Positions 1 through 6,939 of a stretch of 64,000 nucleotides of DNA are shown one piece after another. The translations under genes were made by a program, and so were the position numbers. Location of the stretch: positions 1,116,001 to 1,180,000 of the forward strand of contig NZ_CP137338.1 in NCBI RefSeq assembly GCF_044923475.1. Reading direction: 5' to 3'. Every line of letters begins with the position of its first letter. Positions within the stretch are counted from its first letter, which is position 1. This stretch comes from JAAURS01 sp044923475 (GTDB taxonomy: Bacteria; Cyanobacteriota; Cyanobacteriia; Thermosynechococcales; Thermosynechococcaceae). The notes beneath the pieces are model-generated. The model was not told where the DNA came from and made no database searches. It saw only the letters and a list, made by a program, of their open reading frames with translations.

Positions 1-154
1 ATGCAGTGGCTGCAACCTCGTACTGGTGAAACTCTTCCGCCAGTTCAGGTATCTCCAAAATCTGCCGTTCTACCCAATCGCGCTCGGCCTCGTCCAATAG
101 GTCTAGGACGTAGAAGGGAGCGAGATCGCAAAAGCATTGGTGTGCCGAGTTCAT
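1..154 (-). CDS. Anti-sigma factor-like protein, N-terminal part only
   Basis: An open reading frame starts with ATG at 154 on the minus strand and runs off the left edge, giving 51 residues. The visible part (begins MNSAHQCFCDLAPFYVLDLL, then acidic helices with DEAERDWVERQ and ELAEEFHQYE) resembles the small helical N-terminal domain of RskA-type anti-sigma factors, where a short L-x-x-x-Y-x-L-x-x-L-D-x-x-E pattern packs against the sigma factor. It does not show the full HxxxCxxC zinc motif of the ZAS family; HQCFC is only suggestive. The usual partner sigma gene would sit just upstream, but that side holds the divergent thiO. The call rests on the family pattern alone and the rest of the gene is outside the window. 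Confidence 0.5.
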   Translation of the reverse strand, partial: MNSAHQCFCDLAPFYVLDLLDEAERDWVERQILEIPELAEEFHQYEVAATA

Positions 155-472
155 GGCAGTAAAAATCTAAGGAGGATGAAATATCGCGAATATTGACTGG
201 TTTAGTTCTAGAGAAGATTGCTAACTCAATTGTATCGATCGAGACTGACGAATTAGCTTCCGCCGTTCGGCTATGAGTACGTCTTCAATAGGGTCTACGC
301 TGGATCGTTCGGTTTGGGTCTCTAGGCAGCATGCCTGTTAAGGCTGAAGCGAGCGATGACATTAACGATGCGCCTCCTTGTACAATGAAAGCTGCGGAGC
401 ATTTATCTGTAGGTTTGGAAAAGTAGCTCCTAGCCTTCGGGCTGGGAGAGGATTGGAACGAAGGGAAAACCC
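155..472. other. Divergent intergenic region between the anti-sigma-like gene and thiO
   Basis: 318 bases without a credible gene. It should hold two divergent promoters. The only clear structure is the stem-loop at 427-448. An AAGGAGG followed by ATG near 169-177 leads to just six codons before a stop and is probably fortuitous. No TPP riboswitch consensus was seen in front of thiO. Confidence 0.5.
427..448 (+). promoter_or_regulatory. Stem-loop with UUCG tetraloop in the thiO leader
   Basis: CTCCTAGCC, TTCG, GGCTGGGAG form a nine-pair stem with a single G-U pair, closed by a UUCG tetraloop. It ends 24 bases before the thiO start codon. No T-tract follows, so it is not a typical intrinsic terminator; an mRNA-stabilising or translation-modulating 5' UTR hairpin is more likely. 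Function is inferred only. Confidence 0.5.
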
Positions 473-1549
473 ATGCAAACCCGCAGCGATGTCTTAATTA
501 TCGGGGGGGGAGCCATCGGGATGGCAACCGCCCTCGAACTGGCGTTGCGAGGGGTATCGGTCGCCATCCTCAGCCGCAATTCCCAAGAAGCCGCGCTCCA
601 CGCTGCTGCCGGAATGCTGGCTCCACAAGCGGAAGGTCTCTTGCCAGGACCCATGCTGGAACTTTGCCTCCGCAGTCGATCGCTCTACCCGGAATGGATT
701 GACAAATTAGAGTCCTTGACGGGAATGAATTCCGAATATTGGCCCTGCGGTATTATTGCCCCGCTTTATCGCGATGCGGAGTTGCTACGGGGGACTGAGG
801 AAGCAGCGCAGTGGTGCGATCGCCCTTCTTTGGATATCCTCCAGCCCGAATTGAGCGATGAGGTTGCGGGCGGCTGGTGGTTCCCGGAAGATGGGCAGGT
901 CGATAACCAAGCCATGGCCCGAGCCTTGCGCGCAGCTGTAGCGCAGTGCGGCATTGCCGTTCGCGAAGGCGTTGCCGTCGATCGCGTTGCCCGCGATGGA
1001 AACAAAGTGACGGGCGTTTGTGCCGGAAATGAATGGTATCGGGCGGATTGCTACCTGTTGGCAGCGGGGGCGTGGTCGGGAGAACTCCTCCCCATTCCTG
1101 TCGTGCCGCGTAAGGGACAACTGCTGGCAGTGCGCTCGAAGACAGGGCGCCAGCCGCTTCAGCACGTCCTGTTTGGCAGCGAAGTATACCTCGTGCCCCG
1201 CCACAACGGGCGGATTGTGGTGGGAGCCACCAGCGAAGATGTCGGCTTTACCCCCCACAATACGCCAGCAGGCGTCCAGCAACTCTTGACCGCCGCCATC
1301 CGGCTCTATCCGCTACTCGAAGACTGGATTTTGGAGCAGTATTGGTGGGGGTTCCGCCCCGCCACCCCCGATGAGTTGCCGATTTTAGGCGCTAGCCCTT
1401 ACTCGAACTTAGTCCTGGCAACCGGACACTACCGCAACGGAATTCTCTTAACGCCCATTACCGCCGCGTTGCTTGCAGACCTGATTTGCCAGCAACGCAT
1501 CGACCCCATTCTCAATGCATTTCGGTACAGCCGTTTTACGGAAGCTTAA
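473..1549 (+). CDS. thiO: Glycine oxidase ThiO
   Basis: FAD-dependent oxidase of the D-amino-acid oxidase/glycine oxidase family. ThiO oxidises glycine to the imine used in building the thiazole of thiamine. The 358-residue protein opens with a dinucleotide-binding fold (VLIIGGGAIGMATALEL, residues about 7-23), has the AAAGMLAP segment of the FAD site, and ends with the family hallmarks GFRPATPDELP and GHYRNGILLTP, which carry the arginines that bind the substrate carboxylate. In many cyanobacteria ThiO is fused to ThiG; here it stands alone and stops right after the oxidase domain. The ATG at 473 directly precedes the FAD motif. It converges on miaB, and its stop codon lies inside the first copy of an 18-bp tandem repeat. 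A second ThiO-like gene is at 18134-19249. Confidence 0.88.
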   Translation: MQTRSDVLIIGGGAIGMATALELALRGVSVAILSRNSQEAALHAAAGMLAPQAEGLLPGPMLELCLRSRSLYPEWIDKLESLTGMNSEYWPCGIIAPLYRDAELLRGTEEAAQWCDRPSLDILQPELSDEVAGGWWFPEDGQVDNQAMARALRAAVAQCGIAVREGVAVDRVARDGNKVTGVCAGNEWYRADCYLLAAGAWSGELLPIPVVPRKGQLLAVRSKTGRQPLQHVLFGSEVYLVPRHNGRIVVGATSEDVGFTPHNTPAGVQQLLTAAIRLYPLLEDWILEQYWWGFRPATPDELPILGASPYSNLVLATGHYRNGILLTPITAALLADLICQQRIDPILNAFRYSRFTEA

Positions 1550-1597
1550 CGTCAAAGCAAGGCTTAACGTCAAAGCAAGGCTTAACGTCAAAGCAAG
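1544..1597. repeat. Three perfect 18-bp tandem repeats at a convergent gene junction
   Basis: The unit GCTTAACGTCAAAGCAAG occurs three times head to tail (1544-1561, 1562-1579, 1580-1597) without a mismatch. Each unit has TAA on the plus strand in the thiO frame and TCA, read as TGA, on the minus strand in the miaB frame. The first copy supplies the thiO stop and the last copy encodes the final MiaB residues and its stop, so the repeat is the whole spacer between the two genes. Confidence 0.95.
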
Positions 1598-2943
1598 GCT
1601 GGCATCAAAGGCATGCCCGTCAGGCTGAAGGGTCGGATTTCCGTGATTTTGACCGGAACGAGCTGGCCGCGCAACTGTTCGATCTCTCCTGCAAAAAAGG
1701 TCAGCCGATTGCCCCGCGTTCGCCCCATGACCTGGGTCGGATCTTTGTGGTTGGTATCTTCGACCAAAACTTCCTCCGTGCGGCCTAGATAGCGCTGCGA
1801 TCGCCCTGCTGCCTTCTGGTTGACCAAGCGGTTGAGTTGCTGAAGGCGATCGGCCTTCACTTCCTCGCTCAGTTGGTTCCCCCAGAGCGCTGCTGGGGTG
1901 TTGGGACGCGGAGAGTAGGCCGCAGTATTCAACAGATCGAATTCCAGGTCTTCCACGAGCTGGAGAGTGGCCTCAAACTGAGCGTCCGTCTCCCCTGGAA
2001 ACCCCACGATCGCATCGGCGCTGATGGAGGCATCGGGCATGTAGGAGCGCACCATCTCGATAATGCGGCGATAGCGTTCCTGGGTATAGCCTCGGCTCAT
2101 AGCCTTCAGAATTTCATTGTCGCCGGATTGGAAGGGGATATGGAAGTGTTCGCAGACCTTTGGCAGCTCGGCACAGGCGCGAATCAGCCGCTCGGTGAAA
2201 TAGCGCGGATGGCTGGTGGCAAAGCGAATCCGCTCGATGCCCGGCACGTCGTGGACGAAGTAGAGCAAATCTGTCAGGGTGTGCTGGTGGCGGCCTTCAA
2301 CCGTCGATCCGGGTAGGTCCCGACCGTAGGCATCGATGTTTTGGCCCAGCAGCGTCACCTCTTTGAACCCTTGGCGGCTCAGGGTCTCCATCTCCGCGCG
2401 AATCGCTTCGGGGGTCCGAGATTGCTCGATCCCGCGCACGTTGGGGACGACGCAATAGGTACAGCGCTCGTTGCAGCCGTAAATGACGTTGACCCAGGCC
2501 GTTACCGCACTATCCCGTCGGGGCTTGGTGATGTCTTCGACGATATTGATGGGTTCGGTGGCCACCACCTGATTGCCGTCAAACACTTGCTCTAAGAGCT
2601 CCTGAAGCCGATTGGCATGCTGGGGACCCATGACGAGGTCCAGCTCTGGAACGCGGCGGAGGAGCGCTTCCCCTTCTTGCTGGGCCACGCAGCCCGCTAC
2701 GACTAGGGTCAGGTCTGGCTCTTGTTGCTTGCGCTTGGCTTGCCGTCCCAGATACGAATAAACCTTCTGCTCGGCATTGTCTCGAATCGTGCAGGTGTTG
2801 TACAGAACGATCTTGGCATCGTCGGGTTGTTCGGCCCACTCGTAGCCCATTGCTTCTAAAACGCCGGCCATGCGTTCGGAGTCGGCCTTATTCATCTGGC
2901 ATCCAAAGGTGACGATGTGGTAGCGACGGGACTCTAAATTCAT
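1588..2943 (-). CDS. miaB: tRNA-2-methylthio-N6-dimethylallyladenosine synthase MiaB
   Basis: Radical-SAM methylthiotransferase that adds the 2-methylthio group to i6A37 of tRNAs reading codons that start with U. The N-terminal methylthiotransferase domain shows its three cluster cysteines in FGCQMNKAD, YNTCTIRDN and AGCVAQ. The radical-SAM domain has the CxxxCxxC motif in YGCNERCTYCVVPNVRG. A TRAM domain closes the protein, ending in PVKITEIRPFSLTG. Length (451 residues from ATG at 2943) is normal for the family; a GTG at 2952 would add three residues. The last four residues, PALL, are encoded by the tandem repeat shared with the thiO end, so the C-terminus has probably been changed by that repeat. 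Confidence 0.95.
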   Translation of the reverse strand: MNLESRRYHIVTFGCQMNKADSERMAGVLEAMGYEWAEQPDDAKIVLYNTCTIRDNAEQKVYSYLGRQAKRKQQEPDLTLVVAGCVAQQEGEALLRRVPELDLVMGPQHANRLQELLEQVFDGNQVVATEPINIVEDITKPRRDSAVTAWVNVIYGCNERCTYCVVPNVRGIEQSRTPEAIRAEMETLSRQGFKEVTLLGQNIDAYGRDLPGSTVEGRHQHTLTDLLYFVHDVPGIERIRFATSHPRYFTERLIRACAELPKVCEHFHIPFQSGDNEILKAMSRGYTQERYRRIIEMVRSYMPDASISADAIVGFPGETDAQFEATLQLVEDLEFDLLNTAAYSPRPNTPAALWGNQLSEEVKADRLQQLNRLVNQKAAGRSQRYLGRTEEVLVEDTNHKDPTQVMGRTRGNRLTFFAGEIEQLRGQLVPVKITEIRPFSLTGMPLMPALL

Positions 2944-2952
2944 GGATGACAC

Positions 2953-3317
2953 AATCGAATTGACAAAGCAGCAACCTCTATCCTAAAACATGGCTGGCTC
3001 CTCCACTGGCAATTTTTGCCGCTTTAGAGTGAGCGATTTTGATGGGTATTCTTAATGAATGTTCAAGATATGTTATAAAAAACAAGGGTTTCGGTGTTTA
3101 GGCTGCGCCTACGACAACGGTTGTGCGATACCTCTGGCATGGCCGCGTCTCTGGTGCAAATTTTTTGACGCACCCAACACTAGCCCCGTTCTTTGCTGCA
3201 ATAGTGCATTGCCGCCTGCCGTCAAAATTGTCTCTCAGGAGAGAGTTTAAGGCAGTGTTTGCTGCCTGTAACTGGCAAAGCGTCTTTCATCTGCTGCTCT
3301 TTTTATTACTCCAACCC
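2953..3317. other. Intergenic region upstream of miaB and desA
   Basis: 365 bases between divergent miaB and desA. The desA frame stays open back to about 3123, but the peptide it would encode does not look like desaturase sequence, so the stretch is treated as untranslated. It is partly AT-rich (around 3040-3090), as expected for promoters. desA is known in other cyanobacteria to be cold-responsive through its leader; nothing in this sequence proves it here. Confidence 0.5.
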
Positions 3318-4358
3318 ATGACAGCGACTGTAATTTCTTCTCTGCGTCCTGCTGAACAGGACAGTACGCTTCAGCTTCGCAATATTATTCAATCGCTTCC
3401 CAAAGCCTGTTTTGAACAAGATCCGATCCAAGCGTGGAAAGGCGTAGCAATCAGCGTCTTGTTTGTGGCCCTGGGCTACGGATCTATTATTTTTTCGCCT
3501 TGGTTTTTACTCCCCCTGGCCTGGGTTTTGACTGGAACGGCCTTGACGGGTTTCTTTGTCATCGCCCACGATTGCGGACACCGTTCTTTTTCAAAAAAGC
3601 GTTGGGTTAATGACTGGGTTGGACATATTTTTTTGCTGCCCTTGATTTATCCGTTTCATAGCTGGCGGATTTTGCACAATTTTCACCACACCCATACCAA
3701 TAAGCTAGATGTCGATAACGCTTGGCAACCCAGCCGAGCCGAAGAGTACGTGCAGTTTTCTCCTGGCATCCAGGCCGGATACCGCGCGCTTCGCGGCTAT
3801 TTCTGGTGGGCCGGTTCCATCGCTCACTGGGCCAAGTATCACCTCGACTGGCGCTCGTTCGAAGGTAAGGAACGGGAGCAGGTGAGGGTTTCGGTGTTGG
3901 CGATCGCCGCATTTGCCGCCATCGTTTTCCCTACCCTGATCGCGACCGCAGGCATCTGGGGCTTCGTCAAATTCTGGCTTTTACCCTGGCTGGTCTATCA
4001 CTTCTGGATGAGCACCTTTACCCTGGTTCACCATACGTCTACTGAAATTCCGTTCCATCCCGAATCGGAGTGGAATGCTGCCGAATCCCAGCTCAACGGG
4101 ACCGTCCATTGCGACTATCCCCAATGGGTTGAAGTGCTGTGCCACGACATCAACGTTCACGTTCCGCACCACATTTCAACGGCAATTCCGTCCTATCGCT
4201 TGCGGATGGCCCACGCCAGCATCAAGGAAAATTGGAGCGAATACGTACGGGAATGTCGTTTCGACTGGCCGACGATGAAGAGCATCGTCCAGGAATGCCA
4301 TCTCTACCATCCTGAAGAAAACTATCAGTCTTTCCGTACCTTTCATCAAAACCGATAG
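3318..4358 (+). CDS. desA: Acyl-lipid Delta-12 desaturase DesA
   Basis: Membrane desaturase that introduces the Delta-12 double bond into oleoyl chains of glycerolipids, using ferredoxin as electron donor. All three histidine boxes of the di-iron centre are intact: HDCGHRSF, HNFHHTHTNK and HVPHH. Hydrophobic pairs of membrane segments flank them (for example GVAISVLFVALGYGSIIF and LAIAAFAAIVFPTLIATAGI). The start was set at ATG 3318 because MTATVISSLRP and the following LRNIIQSLPKACFEQDP match the usual DesA N-terminus; the upstream open frame lacks family similarity. The resulting 346 residues fit the family. No strong ribosome site precedes the ATG. A GC-rich palindrome with a following T-run (4406-4437) could act as its terminator. 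Confidence 0.9.
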   Translation: MTATVISSLRPAEQDSTLQLRNIIQSLPKACFEQDPIQAWKGVAISVLFVALGYGSIIFSPWFLLPLAWVLTGTALTGFFVIAHDCGHRSFSKKRWVNDWVGHIFLLPLIYPFHSWRILHNFHHTHTNKLDVDNAWQPSRAEEYVQFSPGIQAGYRALRGYFWWAGSIAHWAKYHLDWRSFEGKEREQVRVSVLAIAAFAAIVFPTLIATAGIWGFVKFWLLPWLVYHFWMSTFTLVHHTSTEIPFHPESEWNAAESQLNGTVHCDYPQWVEVLCHDINVHVPHHISTAIPSYRLRMAHASIKENWSEYVRECRFDWPTMKSIVQECHLYHPEENYQSFRTFHQNR

Positions 4359-4405
4359 GTTCGTGCGGGCGATCGCTCGCAACAGTTGAGGGCAATCCAT
4401 TCGTA

Positions 4406-4427
4406 GGGGCGCGAGACATCGCGCCCC
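4406..4427. repeat. GC-rich palindrome, copy 1 of a dispersed family
   Basis: GGGGCGCGA, GACA, TCGCGCCCC form a perfect nine-pair stem. Similar palindromes of the form GGGGCGCRA...TTGCGCCCC are at 28128, 39481 and 55508. This copy lies 48 bases after the desA stop and is followed by TGCAATGTTTTTG, so it might also terminate desA transcription. On its other side it abuts the broken end of a parA fragment. Confidence 0.7.
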
Positions 4428-4444
4428 TGCAATGTTTTTGCCTC

Positions 4445-4602
4445 AATCCAGAAACCTATAAAGGTAGTGAGGCTGGCTTGCGGACCCGTATCGATGAGTA
4501 AGACACGATGATTCCGCTGAGCCAAGTGATAGCCCAGGTTCATCGTCAGGCTGTTTTGCCAACGCCACCAGATTGGTTGAATTATGCGATCGTCTGTGAC
4601 AC
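4445..4602 (-). pseudogene. ParA/Soj-type partition ATPase, N-terminal fragment with frameshift
   Basis: Reading the minus strand from a GTG at 4602 gives VSQTIA, a stop (TAA), FNQSGGVGKTA, then after a one-base frame change TMNLGYHLAQRNHRVLLIDT followed by GPQASLTTFIG. This is the N-terminus of a ParA ATPase with the deviant Walker A motif (SGGVGKT) and the LLIDxxPQASL strand. At least one in-frame stop and one missing base near 4551 break it, and homology ends near 4445, just before the palindrome at 4406-4427. Nothing beyond the first 50 residues remains. It is a relic, probably of plasmid or mobile origin. An apparent open frame at 4346-4543 merely fuses this relic to the palindrome. Confidence 0.75.
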
Positions 4603-4685
4603 AGTCTTACGAAGCGGTTCGACAAGCTATAGTGTACGGTGGTTCTCGCGGATCGTTTTCATCAATTCAGGGTCAGTGGAGTGCT

Positions 4686-5501
4686 GTGAGACGAGACGCC
4701 ATTTTCTATCAAATCTTCAAACGCTTTCCCAGTCTGCTGTTTACGTTGCTGGAGCATCCACCAGAGCAGGTGCAAGGATATCGCTTTGAGTCGGTTGAGG
4801 TCAAAGAGCCGACTTTTCGGATTGATGGGGTGTTTTTACCACCAGAGGATGCCTCACCGAGGGTGGTCTATTTTTCCGAATTTCAGTTTCAGCCCGATGA
4901 GCTGCTGTATCATCGCTTTTTCTCGGAGTCTTTGCTGTATCTGCGTCGCAACCCAACCCTTTACGATGATTGGCATGGGGTGGTGATTTTTCCATCTCGC
5001 AGCATGGAACCAGCCAATACGACGATCCATCGTTCCCTTTTGGATGGCCCCCAGGTACAGCGGTTTTATCTGGATGAACTGGGGGATCCAAGTCAACAGC
5101 CTATTGGCGTGAGTTTGATGCAGTTGACCATCGCATCGGAAGCGCAAACGGTTGAACAGGCTAAACAGTTGATGGAGCGGGTTGCTCGGGAAGATACAGG
5201 TTTTCTTGCAAGAAACGAGATAATTGATGTAATCACTACGGTCGCGATCTACAAGTTTGCTGAGTTAAGTCGTGAAGAGGTGGAAGCCATGTTGGGGATA
5301 ACGTTACAGGAAACCCGGATTTATCGGGATGCTAAAGAGGAAGGTCGGGAAGAAGGCCGAGAGCAGCGGGAAGCCGAAATGCTGGCGGTCACTGTTCCAG
5401 TGTTGCTCAAAACTGGGATGACAGATGAGCAAATTGCCCAACAACTGAAGGTTGAGGTTGAAGCGGTTCGTCGAGCTGCCCGAGAACATGAGATCGGGTA
5501 G
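4686..5501 (+). CDS. Rpn-family putative nuclease/transposase (DUF2887-like)
   Basis: Member of the large PD-(D/E)XK-related family annotated as recombination-promoting nuclease or putative transposase, very expanded in cyanobacteria. The body carries the family core: FYQIFKRFPSLLFTLL, YRFESVEVKEPTFRIDGVFL (the Asp of the nuclease core is in RIDGVF), VYFSEFQFQ (the E-x-Q element) and the YLRRNP helix. The C-terminal third is charged and repetitive (KEEGREEGREQREAEM) and ends in a helix-turn-helix-like MTDEQIAQQLKVEVEAVRRA. The start was placed at GTG 4686, giving 271 residues with VRRDAIFYQIF at the front as in relatives; an ATG at 4584 would extend into the opposite-strand parA relic. Real substrate and function are unknown. 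Confidence 0.7.
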   Translation: MRRDAIFYQIFKRFPSLLFTLLEHPPEQVQGYRFESVEVKEPTFRIDGVFLPPEDASPRVVYFSEFQFQPDELLYHRFFSESLLYLRRNPTLYDDWHGVVIFPSRSMEPANTTIHRSLLDGPQVQRFYLDELGDPSQQPIGVSLMQLTIASEAQTVEQAKQLMERVAREDTGFLARNEIIDVITTVAIYKFAELSREEVEAMLGITLQETRIYRDAKEEGREEGREQREAEMLAVTVPVLLKTGMTDEQIAQQLKVEVEAVRRAAREHEIG

Positions 5502-5559
5502 GGACGGAATCTTCGTGCAAAGCGATCGCCCTAACTACAAAACAAGGAGGTCGCGGCTA

Positions 5560-5661
5560 ATGCAATCCCTCAAAACCGTCACCTGCGATCGCCCCTGCCC
5601 CCATTGTGGCAAACTCGACTACTGGTGGGTGCTACCGTCTCGGGAACTCACCGTAGATTAG
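5560..5661 (+). pseudogene. 33-codon fragment with a CPxC zinc motif, primase-like N-terminus
   Basis: A short frame with a good ribosome site (AAGGAGG, nine bases before ATG 5560) encodes 33 residues including CDRPCPHCGKLDYWWVLP. The Pro-Cys-Pro-x-Cys-Gly-Lys-x-Asp pattern is what the N-terminal zinc finger of DUF3854/toprim-type plasmid primases looks like, but the protein stops before any further domain. Its stop codon overlaps the end of the convergent DAHP synthase gene. It is best read as the surviving 5' end of a plasmid-type replication gene; a genuine micro-protein cannot be excluded. Confidence 0.4.
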
Positions 5662-6722
5662 CAAGACACCATGGCAGACGATCGGACCGACTGAGCTAGC
5701 TTTCGCAACATCATTGCAGTGGTGTCAAAATCGACGCAGGCATCCGTAATGCTCTGACCGTAAACGAGCTGAGACAGATCCTCGTGGAGGGGTTGATTGC
5801 CCGCCACGATATGACTCTCAATCATGACGCCCAATAGATGGCTGGAGCCCGCTAAAAGCTGTTGGGCTAGGTCTTCTAGAACGACAATTTGACGGTTGTG
5901 ATCTTTGAGGGCATTGGCATGGCTGCAATCGACCATCACGCGATGGTTGAGGTTGAGTCGGATCAGTTCCTTGGCAGAGCCTTCGACATGGGGTGCATCG
6001 AAGTTGGGACCCGATTTGCCGCCGCGCAAGACCAGATGCGTGTCTGGGTTGCCCGTGGTAGCCACGATGCTCGCTAGCCCGTGGAGGTTAATCCCCAGAA
6101 AATGATGGGGTTGGCTGGCGGCAAGCATGGCGTTGATAGCGGCTTGCAAACTGCCATCCGTATTGTTTTTGAACCCGATCGGCATGGATAAGCCAGAGGC
6201 CATTTCCCGGTGGGTTTGGCTTTCCGTGGTACGCGCCCCGATCGCCGTCCAGGCAATCACATCCGCAATGTACTGGGGTGTAATGGGATCGAGGAGCTCT
6301 GTAGCAGCGGGCAGGCCGAGGTGGGCTAAATCGAGCAGTAATTTCCGGGCCAGGCGCATGCCCGTATTGATGTCGTAACTGCCGTCTAGGTAAGGGTCGT
6401 TGATCAGCCCTTTCCAGCCGATATTGGTCCGGGGCTTTTCAAAATACACCCGCATCACAATTTCAAGATCGTCCGCTAATTCTTGGCGCAACTGAGCCAG
6501 GCGCTGCCCGTAATCGTAAGCGGCATCGACATCGTGCACCGAACAAGGCCCGACGATGACCAGCAGTCGCCGATCTTCGTTACGCATGATGTTGCGGATG
6601 CGATCGCGAGTTTCGGCAACCAAGGTGGAAGCGGCGTCTGTAATCGGCAGATCGTGGTGGAGCAGTGCGGGGCTAATCAAGGGCGTAGTTTTTATGACGC
6701 GACAGTCATAGGTTTTTTGCAT
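5658..6722 (-). CDS. aroF: 3-deoxy-7-phosphoheptulonate synthase (DAHP synthase, class I)
   Basis: First enzyme of the shikimate pathway: condenses phosphoenolpyruvate with erythrose 4-phosphate. Motifs of the E. coli AroF/G/H type are complete: VIVGPCSVHD (metal-binding Cys), RVYFEKPRTNIGWKG (PEP site), ATELLDPITPQYIADVIAWT, FKNNTDGS, LRGGKSGPNFD and MVDCSHANALKDH. The start was set at ATG 6722 (MQKTYDCRVIKTTPLISP), giving 354 residues as is usual; an upstream in-frame ATG at 6809 would add 29 atypical residues. The enzyme class is normally feedback-inhibited by an aromatic amino acid, but which one cannot be read here. It ends against a plasmid-like fragment on the other strand. Confidence 0.93.
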   Translation of the reverse strand: MQKTYDCRVIKTTPLISPALLHHDLPITDAASTLVAETRDRIRNIMRNEDRRLLVIVGPCSVHDVDAAYDYGQRLAQLRQELADDLEIVMRVYFEKPRTNIGWKGLINDPYLDGSYDINTGMRLARKLLLDLAHLGLPAATELLDPITPQYIADVIAWTAIGARTTESQTHREMASGLSMPIGFKNNTDGSLQAAINAMLAASQPHHFLGINLHGLASIVATTGNPDTHLVLRGGKSGPNFDAPHVEGSAKELIRLNLNHRVMVDCSHANALKDHNRQIVVLEDLAQQLLAGSSHLLGVMIESHIVAGNQPLHEDLSQLVYGQSITDACVDFDTTAMMLRKLAQSVRSSAMVSC

Positions 6723-6939
6723 GGCGGATATCGAGGAAATAAAGAGCGAAGTCAGACGCCAAGCAATGGCATCCCGCACGTCCTTTATTGTGCGGTGTTT
6801 TGGCTGCAAGCGTCAGCCTTGACTGCTGTTTGTAACGATCGTGAAACAGATATGCCTCTATCTTAGATGCTTAGATGGCCCCGTCGCTTTGCAGCAGATA
6901 GGGCTGCATCGTCGCGTTCTTCGAAGTGCTTTGAGATTG

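Noticed and set aside
1544..1597. Short tandem repeats considered as a CRISPR array
   Set aside because: There are no unique spacers between the 18-bp units; they are contiguous copies.
1486..1788. Plus-strand frame of 100 codons containing GLTSKQ repeats
   Set aside because: The repeated peptide only reflects the 18-bp tandem repeat; the remainder is antisense to miaB.
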